NCBI RefSeq assembly: GCF_002865645.1
Contig: NW_020194555.1
Coordinates: 744,001 to 808,000, forward strand
From: Hyaloscypha bicolor E
Taxonomy: Eukaryota; Ascomycota; Leotiomycetes; Helotiales; Hyaloscyphaceae
Direction: 5' to 3'
Length of the DNA stretch: 64,000 bases
Shown: one piece after another, positions 1-11,994 of the stretch
Position numbering within the stretch: position 1 is the stretch's first letter
Layout: every line of letters begins with the position of its first letter
The notes under the pieces: model-generated
Database searches by the model: none
Told to the model about the DNA's origin: nothing
The model's input: only the letters and a program-made list of their open reading frames with translations
Translations under genes and position numbers: made by a program

Positions 1-3000
1 CTTGGGTTAGTATCCTAAAGATAAGTTTTTTCTAATATACTTAGGTACTTACTAATTCCTTAAAGAAATACTATAATATCTATTTTTAAGATATTAACCT
101 TATTACTAAGCTTATTACCGAGATTACTAAGTAGTTTATTACTAGTACTTTAAGTACTAATAATATAATACTTATGGCTATTCGGGACCTGACTTTAGAA
201 GTTCGGGCCTTTTATAAGATATATATGGCTATTATAAGTTCCTTACTTACTTCTCTTAATATCCTTAATACTAATATTATTATAGTATAACTATATCCCG
301 TTAAGAGATAAGCGGATTCCGGAAAGTATTAGCTAATTCTTTACTAAGTCCTAAATAGAGCCGGTATTTAGTATTCTTACTTTAGGAATTAGAAATTTAT
401 AGGAATTAGAGTTTATTTATTTGAGATACCTATAGCTAGTCTACCTATAATAAATCTTTCTTAATCCTAAACCCTTTTTCTAATAATTTAAATATAATTT
501 TCATAAGCCTTAATAAAACCCTAGAAAACCTTTATAAATAAAAAACCTAGGGAAAGAGTATCTCTATTACTATTCCGGACCTTTTCTTAGCTATCTAGGT
601 TCTTTCTTTCTTTTAAGTGGCCTTTTTCTTAGTAGTTCAGAATTCTTTTTAATCTTAAGAGATTATTAAAAGGTAGTTTCGGATTCTAAGTTATAGTTTT
701 GGTTATATGATTTCAGAAATTCCTTAGAATTTTCAAGATTAGGAAAAGTAAGTAACTAGGTATTATAATCTTTAGGCTAGGCTTTCTATTTAATTAAATA
801 CTATTATTTCTTGCTTCTATTATCTTATTAGTAATTAATAATAGCTTCTATTTCCTATTCTTATTCTTTATTATTATTTGCTAATTCCGGAAGTTTTCTA
901 GAAAAGTATAAGTATAGCTCCTAACCCTTTTTTACTATATACTTTTTAAGAAGAGAAATATAGAAAGTTAGATATAAATAATTATATATACTTAGTAGTT
1001 CTAACTTATATACCGAATTACTAATATATTTAAGGATCCTAAATAAACCTATAAATTTTGGCTTAAGCTTTCCTGCCTTAAGTTTAATATTTCTTATTAA
1101 TAGTATTACCTAGGCTTCTTTAAAGTAATATTTAGCTAACTAGTACTTATTATAGTAAGTTTCCCGGTTATTTTATATATAATATTATAAATTCTTAAGC
1201 TTTCTCTACTCTATTTTAAGGGTTTTTAGCCTTTTATATATAGCTAGTACTTTTTTTATAATCCTGTTTTTAGGATTCTATAAAAGTTAAGGATAGTATT
1301 TATAATATATATAGAAAGATATATTTTATAAAACCTAATATTTTGAGTTATTATATATAAATTCCGCAAAAAATAACTTCTTAAACTAGTTATTCTTTTA
1401 GGTATTATAATAATATCTTAGGTAATATTTCAGGGCCTGGTTCTGCCTTTCTATCTAATTATTTATCTAAGAATAGTAAGCTATACTCAAATACTATTTA
1501 TATATTAAGTAGAAGCAGAAAGCGGACTAGAACTAGCTAGTAAATACTATTTCTCGGTCGGAAATAATTCTATTAGGGGAGCTAAAGATTAAGAAAACAT
1601 ATTCCTATATAATCTTAGTAAGCTTCGGAAAATTAATAGTTTTATAATATATAATATATCTTACTATTTTAAAGTACTAGTTAATAATTATAAGAATTAT
1701 ATTAAAATCGGGACCTCTTACCAGGTTCCTATATAGTAATAGACCTATAATAAAATCCATAAAGATCTTACCCTAGGGTCTCTTAGGCTATAATAAACTA
1801 CTAAGTAAATTATATGGCAAATGCCTCTTTGCCTTAACTTTCTAGTAAATATTATATTCTTAATAATAATTATAAATATCTCTTTCTATATTCTCCTAAT
1901 ACTAGGACCTTCTAAGAAGCTCGAGAGTTTTCTTTACTTTATAGTATCTAGCTATTAGGTTATTATAATAAAGCTTTATGATTTCTTAATATAAAGCGGG
2001 ATTATTAGGTATAATAATTCTTGAATAGTACCTGAGTAGGCCTAAATTATTTTTCCAGATTTCTTTTCTCTTAGTATCTTTTTTATTAAGCCTCTATTTT
2101 ATAATATTCTAATATTAAGAATTATTTCTCTGAGCTACCTAAATAATATCTAGAAGAAATTTAGATAAAGAAGCTAGTACTATGGCTCTTTTAGTAGCCA
2201 TATATATCTATATACGGAGAATTAGGTATTTATAACTATCTAATTTAAAAACTCGAAGAACCGAGAAGTCTTTAGTTCTATTAAGTAATATGGTTATAAA
2301 TACTTTTATTACCTTAGCTATAATAATAGAGCCTTTAAGGCATTTCCTTATATCTTGCTTCTTAACTAATTTTATAATTAAGGGATTTATAAGATAATCT
2401 ATTTACTTGTCTTATAGTAAATATTTCTCTTTAGTTACTATGGATATAGTAAGTATTAAATAATGCCTATTTTAAAGAGGGAATTCTTTAGATATTTATA
2501 AGAACCTCTAAATTATAACTATAAAAGCTCTCTTTAACTTATTCTAAAAAGTCGGAAGCCAAGTTATATTAATAGGACCTTCTTTATAATTAGGTTTTTT
2601 GCTAGGTCTATTTACTGGGTTTAAGGCGCCTCTATAGTAAATAATATTAAAATCATATATTATAAGATATATTACCTAATATGCTTAATAGCTCTCTAGA
2701 TACTTTATTTCTATAAAGTATTAGAAATTATTATAGTCTATAATAACCTTAATTATAAACCTGAACTCTTTAAGGTAATAGCACTAATACTTAAAGGCTT
2801 TAATAATTACAAGTAGCTCCTTATTATAGGTATTATAGTTATATTTAGCTCTAGAGAGTTTCCGGGACTAGAATATTACTAGATACTAGTATTTTTTTGG
2901 GCTATTACTAGAATTAACTTATTATAAAATAGTACTAGTAATTACGAATTTCGATATATTAGTTTTAATATAAATCTTCTTAGAAAAGTTAAAATAGACT

Positions 3001-6000
3001 AGGATAGGTATTATAATAAAAGCTTTTTTTAAAGTCTTAAAGCTTTTAGCTATTTTATTTATTTATATAAAGAGACCGGATTTCTGGCCCTTTTCTATTC
3101 TTTTTAAGAAGTCTATTAAGCCTATAGTTACCTGAAAATAATAATAAATAAACCTATAATAGAAATTAGTAAATCCAAGAAATACTTGAATATTATGAAA
3201 TAATTCTAGTTCTAGCTATTTAATAATACTATGGACTTATTTAGGATCTATATAAATACCTTCTATTCTAATAAGGAAGCCCAAAAATTCGACTTCCTTA
3301 ATATTAAACTCGTATTTACTAAGTTTATAAAACAGGTTATTTTTATATAGCCTAGTAAGTACCTAGTAAACGTAATTATAGTATTTAGCCTTATTTCGGA
3401 AGTAAATAAGGATATTATCTAAATAAATAACTATAAAATAATTTAGGAGCCCTATAAGTATAGTATTAATATATATTTAAAATATGGCTAGTATATTAGC
3501 TAGCCTAAAAGGTATTATAAGATATTTAAAATAGCTATAGCGGATTCTAAAAGCCGTCTTTTACTTATATTCTTTATAAATTCTTACCTAATAATATATA
3601 TTCTTGAGATCTAGCTTTATAAAGATCTTGGCTTCTCGAAGCCGGTTAAGGGTCTTATTAATAAGAGGAAGCGGATACTAATTCTTGATTATAACTTGGT
3701 TAAGTCTATAATAATTAATATAAAGATATAGTTCTCTATTCTTTTTAGAAACAAAAAGAATAGGCGCTTTTACTAGGCTTTTACTAGGCCTTATCTAATA
3801 TTTATAAAGTATATCCTATAAATATAGATATAATACTTCTAGTTAGGTCTCTAATAGATTATATAAAGGCCTATATAGGACTATATTATCTATATTAATA
3901 GAGTATTTAATACTGCTAAGATTAGGAAGTTCTAAAGCTTTATTAGGGTTAAAAATCTCTGAGAAGTCTTTATATTTATTATTCCGGAAATAGATAGGTA
4001 CCTCTAAGGCTCTTTTCCGGAAGATATTAATTTGCTATATTAAAAACTCCTATTTAGTATTACTAGAACTATATAATAAAGTAGAGACCTAGTAACTATT
4101 ATAAATATATAAAGCCTATTATCTAGGATAGTTATATTTGCCTTTAGTTAAGAATAAGACTTGAGATACTAGCTTAGGGTACTAGTTAAACTCCTTACCG
4201 AATTCTTTTAGTATTAGGATCTTAATATTATTAGGCTATATAGGTATATATATCTATTATTTCTTAATATAGTTTATATATTATATAAGGGTTACTTTAT
4301 AAAATTCCATGCTAAAGACAAGGCTATAAGAGCTAATATTCTTATATTTATAGAACCGGAGCTTAAAAGAACATATCTTACTATAATTATTTATAATAAA
4401 TATCTTAAGATTATAGGCTTAATAGATCTTAAATTTATTTTTATAAAAGGTTATAAACTCTTAGTTATATTTAGCTAAGGTAGTAAAGCTCCGGCTTTAA
4501 GCCTAATTATTATTAAGGAAGTTATAATCTAATCTAGTATTACCGAGTCTACTATATATCTCTAAGATATTTACTTCTGGCTATATTAATCTTGCTTAAA
4601 TAGTTATATAAAGTAATATATCTTTTTTATTATGGCCAAAATTATTAATATTTAAGATTTGGCTTTCTCTTTTCCCTATTTCTTAGGAAAGTCTTCTCTA
4701 GAGTGCTTTTCTATAGTAATAGTATTAACTTGCTTCTATAGACGCCTTGACTTTTCTATGATTTTGGCCTTATTAGAGTTCTGCTAAGCCTATTTGGTAT
4801 ACTTGGAATACTTTATATTTCCTAAGAAGTATTCTTTCTATTTATAAGTCTAATAAACCATACCTAAAGTGGAACTAGTACTCTATTAAGGCCTTAAAGA
4901 AGCCAAAGTACTACCTAAGGGTTTCTTACGTGATTTTCGGAACTTATTCTTCCTTTTTTAATAGCCTTATAAATCAGAATTCGCTAAGTTAGAGTTCTTA
5001 GGGGCAGAATTACTTTTACTAGACTCCCTTGCCTTTACTTTCCTTAATTTAGGATAAGTAGTATATTCTGCTTTCTAAGCTTTCTTAAGCTATTCGGAAA
5101 TAGATATTACCTTATCTCCTAAGAGAATAGATATAAGTATCTAATAAGTCTTATAGTTAGATAAAGTAGTATTAAGAGTCCGGACCCGGTCTCTTTTAGG
5201 GCATAGGTCCTAGTTAACTTCGAGACTAATTATCTAAGTATATAACTCGGTAATTATCTTACTATTTTTCTAATAAAGATCTCGGAGTTTCTTAAAGGCG
5301 TCTTATTAATGGGTTTGAGGTACTTGGAGTATATTAGCTAAGTAGGCCTTGAATTACTCCTAATAGACCTTATATAATAGTAGGCTTTACTTTATTATAG
5401 CCTCCCAAGTATTATAAGGTTTATTCCTAAGGGCACTTATAATAAAGTTAACTCTAGAAGAGTATTTATTATAAGTCTAAGGCTAGGTCCTAAAGACTGC
5501 CTCCCAGAAGAATATAAATATTCTCTATTTCTTAAGGGACTTTCTATAATATAAGTCAGGTATCCGGACCTTGAGAAGCTTCTCTTGGTTTAAATATATT
5601 TTTAGGATATTATATAGTGGCTCCTAATAAATAGTATTAAGATTACTCTTAAAGCTTATTATATTAGGAAAAGAAGTGGGTTCTAATCCTATTTCAGGAA
5701 GTTCCCTGGTAGGAATTATTAAGGAAGAGGGAATAGACTCACGAATAGAGTTTCTATAAGATATAGTAAACCGTAAGGTATCCCTGAGGGTACCCTTATA
5801 TTACTCTAACTATAGAATATGCTAGTTAATTATATTTACTAATTCTTGCTTTCATTAGAGCGCTTTGACTTTAGTATATAAGCCCTATTCCGTAGCTTGG
5901 GCAGTAGTAACTCGGGCATTAATCTCGGTATCTTAATTATTACCGGGATTATTTCCGTTATTATTACTGGCTCTCGGAGGCTCCTGAGGGGCCCCGTTAA

Positions 6001-6415
6001 AAGTATTAGACGAGCCTTTACTATTACTTATATTAGGGTTAATCTAATTAACTTTCTCTATAGGAATAGCTTTGGCGAGAAGTTATATATTTCGCAGATT
6101 TCGAGATATAATTACTTATTAAACTATCTTCTTTAAGGATAAAGAGATTAGCTTATAAGGTATTTATTAGTAGGTAATAAGATAATAGAATAAATTAGTA
6201 TATTATAAAACCATAGTATTAAATTTAGTATAGAACTAATCTCTATCCCTCCTATAAGGTCCAGGGAAGCCCTCTCTAAATAGGAGGCTCCAATAGCATA
6301 TATATAATTAGTAATTTATAAGCCTAATATATATAATATAAATAGTAGTTAGTTAGGATATTAAAGGGCTACCGAACTCCCTAATTAATACCCGCAATAT
6401 CCGAGGTTCGTTACA
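1..6415 (-). mobile_element. Ty3/Gypsy LTR retrotransposon remnant, RIP-degraded, cut by window edge
   Basis: Translating the minus strand gives recognisable Gypsy polymerase motifs broken by stops. Reverse transcriptase is at about 3600-3680 (YPLPLINKTLNRL, then KIFIKLDLK) and 3395-3460 (FIVIYLDNILIYF, the degraded YLDD box). Integrase is at about 1715-1810 (KRPWGKIFMDFIIGL). The order along the minus strand is RT, then integrase towards position 1, with probable gag above 5000. The outer end is probably at 6415, where the minus strand reads TGTAACGAACC, a normal LTR start; a 5 bp flank (tgccc) follows. The other LTR lies beyond the window. Changes from the family consensus are mainly G-to-A and C-to-T, as in RIP. 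No intact reading frame remains, so the element cannot move by itself. Confidence 0.85.
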
Positions 6416-6420
6416 TGCCC

Positions 6421-7725
6421 TTAAGTCACGTGCGACCCTATACACATTACAAATATACTATAAACTAGTTATTTATTTATTAATATTTTTACTAAATATT
6501 TCTTTTTTTTTCTTCTAAAGTTCTTTACTTTATTTACTATATAAATATTATTTAATTCCAAAATAATAATATTATTTTATTAAGCTAAATAAAGTATATT
6601 ATTAATTATTATTATAAGAAAGATATTTTATTTTAGCTTTTTTATAAATTATTTCTTAATTATTAATAATTCTAAAAAGAACTATTTATATAGATATATA
6701 ATACTTATTATATTGAATTTATAAGCTTATAATTCTATAAATAAGGGAATTAAGGTAAAGTAATATATTATTATAGGAATGAAAATATAAGACTTTATAT
6801 AAAACAGGTAGTTTTTATAAAGTCTAGAAAATTAAATATATCTCATAAATTCTTTTCTCTTAAGCTTTATATCTAATTATATATATATCTATAATTCGTA
6901 ATTCTATAGATCTTATATCCTTATTTAATTAATTTCTTTAGTATCTTATAGGTATATAAAAATCTTTAATAATTAGTAAAATAGTAAAAGAAAAAAGAAA
7001 AAAAGAGAAATAGATTAGCTAAAAAATATACTATAATCTTATTAATATTTACTTTAGAAAAAAGCAAGTAATATCTCTAAAAAAAGGCTTAAATCTTTAA
7101 AGCTAGTAATTCTAGCTTATATTACTAGATCTTATTATAAGATAAATAGTATTTATTTCGTTTATTATTTTTAGGATATGAAATATAATAGTAATACTTA
7201 ATTTATTTAAATTAAATAAGTGAGATATAGTATATAATTAAATATAAAGAACCTTTATTAAAGTCTGGATTCTAATATATCTTTATATAAGGCTTATAAT
7301 AAACTCCTATATATATAATAATATTCAGAAATATATAGAGTTCTTTTATAAATAGATTTATTTATTCTTATTCTTGCTTTTCCGGTATATATAGTTTTTA
7401 TATATTTATATATTAATTATTTAGAAAAGCTTATAGGTAAAAAATAGACTAAAGTAATTAAATAGATATAGTTATAAAAGAAGGAAAGCAGGTAAAATTA
7501 TTCTTATTATTTACTAGGGCTTATATTTAAAAGATTTATATAAAATACTAGTAATATAGATTACTAATAAATTTATATATAAAGGTATATAATTATTATA
7601 CTACGGGAGCCAAGCGAGCCCCTCCCTGTAGTGCGGGAAGCACCCTTGCTAGCACTGGACAGTTTGCGACAGACGAAGGGATAGCCGAGAGCCGTTTCTG
7701 CGGTCCAGGTCGTCTCCTGCCTCTT
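6421..7725. other. AT-rich non-coding stretch with a GC-normal pocket
   Basis: Very AT-rich sequence with stops in all frames up to about 7595; I recognise no element in it. From about 7600 to 7725 base composition becomes normal. This pocket begins with an imperfect hairpin (ACTACGGGAG near 7600 against CTCCCTGTAGT near 7625). A related ACTACGGGA string occurs near 9092. No gene is visible. Confidence 0.5.
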
Positions 7726-8547
7726 GGGAAAATGTAAAACGACCCCCCACCCCCGGGTGTGGATTGGGGGCCAGACTAACCTAAAGTAGAAGCGCTCAGA
7801 CAGGAATAGCAAAACTCTGGCTTTTTCTTTAATTTAATTCAACTTTATAAGGAATTAATATAATTTAATACTTGTTTTATTCCCTTATAGCGCTTATTAA
7901 GTACTATTCAAATATAAACTTTTTATAAAATTTGATTTAGTAATAGCTCTTTAAATTATAAAAGTTCAAAATTTCACATTTTATAGCCTAAAAGCAAGCT
8001 TAAGAAAGCCTAGAAATTTAGCGAATAAGTACCTAAAACCAGATATAAGAGCCCTATAAACCTATATTTTATAGGGCCTTATAAGGCTTAAAACCCAGAA
8101 CTTAATTAATTAGTATATAAACTTCCTTAATGTGACGGCGGGATCAATGCAATGGTCGAAGGCTCAAAGTTCAAAGAATCTCATGTATTGGAAAATACTA
8201 AGCTATGGAACAAAGTAGGGAGGATGCCTCGACCTTTAGTATTGTTCCGTCCAAGTAATTCTTGGCTTAGCTTCGTTTTGTGCCTGTTTCCGATATCCTG
8301 TCCTTGGCAGATCATGCCCTTACGCCAGCCGTCACACTTAAATTAAAATTCTATCTTAAGGAATCTTTTTATTATAAGTTAGGAATTACGTGATTATAAT
8401 ACTGGGATTATACTTATATTAAAAAATATAACTCAAGATTTTTGAAGAGCTTAGGTAGCCAATTACAACTTTATTAATACCCCTATTCCAATCGACACCC
8501 CTAATCGACACCCCGGGGGGGGGGCAGTGTCGTTTTTATATTTTCCC
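7726..8547. mobile_element. hAT-like MITE with GGGAAAATGTAAAACGAC inverted ends, itself interrupted by a solo LTR
   Basis: The left end GGGAAAATGTAAAACGAC is inverted at 8530-8547 (one A longer and one transition). Both ends continue into a G/C-rich subterminal block containing GGGTGTCGATT-like repeats. Flanks are TGCCTCTT (7718-7725) and CGCCTCTT (8548-8555), an 8 bp target duplication with one mismatch, which points to the hAT superfamily. The interior is AT-rich with no transposase. A solo LTR (8131-8336) sits inside, so the original element was about 610 bp. A partial inverted copy lies near 63480-63934. Confidence 0.7.
8131..8336. mobile_element. Solo LTR, TGTGACGGC family, copy 1
   Basis: The 206 bp unit starts TGTGACGGC and ends GCCGTCACA, the TG...CA ends of an LTR. 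It is flanked by a perfect 5 bp duplication, CTTAA (8126-8130 and 8337-8341). GC content is normal although it sits in AT-rich MITE sequence, so it looks younger than the RIP damage around it. Related copies are at 26729-26943 and 58448-58691. A 64-codon open frame inside it is not a gene. Confidence 0.8.
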
Positions 8548-8734
8548 CGCCTCTTAAGTAAAACATTTAGTAAAACGCTTCTAAACTAAGTAAATTACTT
8601 TATTGCTTATACTATCAGAAATTCTAGGTATAAGAACATCGTTAAGGTGTCGAAAATTCGTGTGTAGTGTAGTAAGGTCAAAGGTGAAGACAATTAAAAT
8701 ATAATTAATAAACCCCTACAAAAGCTCCCTCGTA

Positions 8735-8986
8735 TCCGTTACGCTGCGGCCAGCCTTGGGTTTTGCTTACGATTTTTCTCTCAACTTCAACTTCAAATAC
8801 CTTTCCACAAACAAATAACTGGTATAAATGCTCTTATACACTTTTAGAAACCTTTTAAAACTACATATAAAGCAAGTTTTGCTTAAATTTTATTAATATT
8901 CTAGAGATTAGGAGGAGTTGGAAAAGTAGGACTTTTGATGTTCCTTTAATTTAAGCGAAACCCAAGGCTGGCCGCAGCGTAACGGA
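8735..8986. mobile_element. Tc1/mariner-type MITE with 35 bp terminal inverted repeats
   Basis: The ends TCCGTTACGCTGCGGCC and its inverse form terminal repeats about 35 bp long with one mismatch. The element is flanked by TA on both sides (8733-8734 and 8987-8988), the target duplication of the Tc1/mariner/pogo superfamily. The 252 bp interior is AT-rich and non-coding. The near-identical ends suggest recent insertion or escape from RIP. Confidence 0.85.
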
Positions 8987-8988
8987 TA

Positions 8989-9438
8989 TATATACAGGTA
9001 TGAATCAAAAATAGGTGAAATTTAGTCCTACTAGGGGGCTACGAGCCCAATAGTGTCAATTTGTGTTGAGATTTTCGTGATGTACCTATACTACGGGACT
9101 CTCGCCACGCAGGGATGTCGGTTACTGTACCATTCTGGCGAAGGCGATGGGGTTGAGGTGGGTGCGGAGGAGTTGGCACTGGTGACAGAAAGCATAAAGG
9201 TGAAGTCCTACCGAGGTCGCATGTGAAATTGTCGTGCGGATATATCAGAACAGCAGACGGAAATATTCGCGGAGGTCGCTGCGCTTTTTACACGTCCAAA
9301 TGCGGCAGTTGTCAGACAGATGCTGCCTTGCGCTAGGAGCCATTGGCATTATTAATTGCGGTATGAGTCAAGCCATGGCTACTAGCTACATAAACGTACC
9401 CAGTTCAATAGCTACCCGTCAAATAACAAATTGATCAA
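8989..9438. other. Intergenic region upstream of the GFA gene
   Basis: GC-normal DNA with short unconvincing reading frames only. It holds the 5' region of the gene that follows. No repeat end or RNA gene is recognised. Confidence 0.4.
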
Positions 9439-10028
9439 ATGAACCCAACGGCGGCAAGTTCTCCTGGCCAAGGAGCAAGTGATTCCACTTTGCCGGAACT
9501 CAGCTCTCTCTCTCACAAAACCCAGAGCGAGGAAGAGCCGGAAAACATGGCTGACGAATCCACTCCCATCCGTTCCAGCTGCCACTGTAGCGCAATCACC
9601 GTCATAGTCCCACGACTGCCTGACCACATTAACCACTGCCAATGCACCATTTGTCGCCGCTATGGGGCAGCGTGGGGATACTACCACCCAGACGAAGTCA
9701 AAATCGAAACAAAGCCGAATGCAGTTACCAAGCAGTATATCTGGGGAGACAGAGACATCTCATTCAACTTCTGCGACACATGCGGATGCGTGTAAGTCAA
9801 ACAATTCCCGTCCCATTTGATTGGGAGAGACTTACGCAGTGTAGATTGTATTGGTGGCCGCTTCAACCGCCGCCTACTGATGGAGGAGAGTACAAAATGG
9901 GCCTTAACACTAGTAATGTGAATCCGGAGGTTTTGAGGTTTGTCGATCGGAAATATGAGTATTCGTGGGTGAAGCAGCCACTGCGGTCGAAGGAGACGGC
10001 GCATCAGGATGACCTGGCCGAGTATTGA
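9439..10028 (+). CDS. GFA-domain (glutathione-dependent formaldehyde-activating enzyme-like) protein
   Basis: Two-exon gene, join(9439..9791, 9845..10028), 178 residues. The intron starts GTAAGT at 9792 and ends in TAG at 9844 (53 bp); with it the frame continues to a TGA at 10026-10028. The protein has the zinc-cysteine layout of the GFA/CENP-V family: CHC near the start of the domain, HCQCTICRRYGA, then FCDTCGCV just before the intron, followed by a family-like YWWPLQPP and MGLN segment. GFA proteins bind zinc and are often annotated as acting on S-hydroxymethylglutathione, but most fungal members are uncharacterised. The first ATG (9439) adds a Ser/Glu-rich leader. The ATG at 9547, in a good context (AAACATGGCT), would start right before the domain and may be the true start. 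It is a short island between MITEs and an NLR fragment. Confidence 0.8.
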
Positions 10029-10200
10029 GCCTGGTCTCGAAGACTCACGCTGTGTAGATGTAGACCGTCTCCAGCTTCTGTTTCCCTGTGTTTGTTAGAG
10101 TGCTACCTGAATGATTGATATCCGGGCTTCTACTCATCCTTATCATCCAAGCAGTACTATGCTATAAAACTAGATCTGTCTTGCAGAATGCGGCCATTGA

Positions 10201-10647
10201 TCAAGCGACAACCATCAAAGATGATGCTCCAGAATCCATTGCGACGCAAAACCTCCGCAGAAAATCTGCGAGCGTCGCCGCCAGATCGTGCATCGTTCTC
10301 AAGGTGTCAGGATGGTCCTTGCCGAGGATCTGCTGCCGCTTAGCTAGCACAGCTTGCTTCACCGGTAGCGCTTCTTGCAGCTCTCCTCCACGTCCAAGCG
10401 TAACAACCAGGTCGTCCATTGATATTACAGTGTCTGGGTGAGTTTCTCCATACCATGCCTTGTGTTTTATTAAGACGAATCTTCGAACCATCATCTCATT
10501 CCTGAAGTCCCCACATATATCCAGAAAGTCAGCTAGCTTGCTGAGCAAGTCAAGCACGACGTTATCTTGAACGGAAACAGAATTGAAACAGTCAATAATA
10601 CGCTGACAAGCATTCACAAAATGCGGAAGGAATCGTCTTCTCATCAT
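10201..10647 (-). pseudogene. Fragment of an NLR-type TPR protein (kinesin-light-chain-like repeats)
   Basis: A 148-codon open frame carries two TPR units of the kind found at the C-terminus of fungal NB-ARC/TPR (NLR-like) proteins. The repeated signature is YGETHPDTVISMDDLVVTL and then LGKDHPDTLRTMHDLAATL, with the hallmark (G/K)xxHPDT. The upstream residues (FLPHFVNACQRIID) resemble the linker that precedes such repeats. There is no NB-ARC domain upstream on this strand, and the frame ends after the second repeat in unrelated residues, so both ends of the parent gene are missing. I read it as a truncated relic. A short expressed TPR protein cannot be excluded. Confidence 0.6.
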
Positions 10648-11456
10648 GACTGGGAATGTCTCTTTATCTTGGCTTTGTTTTTTGCATAGGCACTCGGTTA
10701 CCTCAACCGTACATGATCCACTGTCTGTCCTAGCCTCAAGTCCAGCTGGGAGATGTACGTTCTGGTTCTCCCGGTATCAGACACACGTCACATTCATGTA
10801 TATCAATCCGGCGCCCGCGGTAAGTGCCACGGGGATTTTATTGATTCAGGCAACACATCACAGATGTATGAACCTCCAAATGCTTCCATTTGATAAAACG
10901 TGATCCTTTACACTCCTATTTTTTAGTTCCAACCCACTGATGAAATAAAAGGTGTAGGATTAGCTAAGGGCAAACATGTAGTGGTAATGCTGCATCCAAA
11001 GACTTTGTACAATTTTATGCAGATCTCAGTAAGGCAGAATTCTTGTCTCGGTATCAGCCGCCGATAGAATTCTGCCTTGCTAGACCTTAGTTGTGGCAAT
11101 GCTACTCTATGCCTCTCTCCTACTCAACTGATCCTTCTCGCGTTACCATTTTGAGTTTCAACTGCCGGTGCGGTCTTGCCATACCAGGATCTACATGAAT
11201 CTTCTCAAAGCCTACTGGCTTTTGAACGCCGCTGTATACCTCTCCCCTAATTGCCTGATCCTTCCTTCACGTTTTGAGTATCAACTGCCAATAGCCACTT
11301 TAGATATCAACCGCCAATACGATTCTGCCGTCTGTATGAGTCACTGAAAGCCACTAGATCGTTGTCGGTGTATGGATCTCACGACTGCTAGTATAGCTTG
11401 CGTCTCAGCTCCCAGCTCCTCACCAAGAGTCGCTCTCCAGAATCCTAGGACTTTCC
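10648..11456. other. GC-normal non-coding stretch with degenerate short repeats
   Basis: No gene is recognised. Degenerate copies of a phrase like TATCARCCGCCRATA followed by a TTCTGCC string recur around 11050-11080 and 11260-11330. A perfect 13 bp inverted repeat lies at 11031-11043 and 11066-11078. The stretch ends exactly at the hAT MITE target duplication, where the AT-rich block begins. Confidence 0.4.
11031..11078. repeat. 13 bp perfect inverted repeat (AAGGCAGAATTCT), 22 bp loop
   Basis: AAGGCAGAATTCT at 11031-11043 is exactly inverted at 11066-11078. It could be the end of a small element or a hairpin; nothing else supports a function. Confidence 0.5.
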
Positions 11457-11464
11457 AGTTCATG

Positions 11465-11994
11465 CAGTGTGTCAAAGAACTACTCATGCTACTCATACTA
11501 CTCATGAATATTCATGAGTAGCGTGCGTAGAATATGAGTAGCGTAATGTTCTAAAAATTTGAGTAGAGTAGAGTATATACTCATGAGTAATATAAATAGT
11601 TATGAGTAGCCGTCACGTGACAATAATAAATTAAGGTTTATTTAATAATAATTAAATAATAAAGGCATTAATTAAGTAGCCCTCGCAAAGATAAGTTAGG
11701 GCTTATATAAAACTAGCTAAATACTAGTTTTCTGTAATAATAAACTAGTTATTCTTTTTAGAATTTTAATTTCTTCTTAACTTTTAACTTATTTACTAAA
11801 TACTATTACTATATAATTAGGTAAAGAAATAGTATTAGAATAAAGCTAAACGAGAAGCTTATCTAATTAAGCTAATTTATTATATAAGTATTTACTTATA
11901 TTACTTATATTATTTATAAATAACTTAAATAAAATATAAGTAAAATATAAATAAAACTTATTACTTTATTTTATTTTACTTATTTAATATATTA
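11465..11994. mobile_element. hAT MITE with CAGTGTGTC end; RIP damage increases across it
   Basis: The left end CAGTGTGTCAAAGAACTACTC has the CAG start common in hAT elements. Subterminal TACTCATGAATATTCATGAGTA-type palindromes follow. The right end TTTAATATATTA is the inverse of the left end with every C and G changed to T and A. The 8 bp target copies are AGTTCATG (11457-11464) and AGTTTATA (11995-12002), which differ only by RIP-type changes. The interior resembles the end of the larger hAT element (19653-27434) and the MITE at 31310-31941. No coding capacity. Confidence 0.75.

Noticed and set aside
5897..6136. 79-codon open frame in the AT-rich block
   Set aside because: It lies inside the Gypsy remnant, opposite to its coding strand, and has no motif.
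7597..7640. CTACGGGAG string as rRNA
   Set aside because: The surrounding sequence does not match rRNA; it is part of a short hairpin in a GC-normal pocket.
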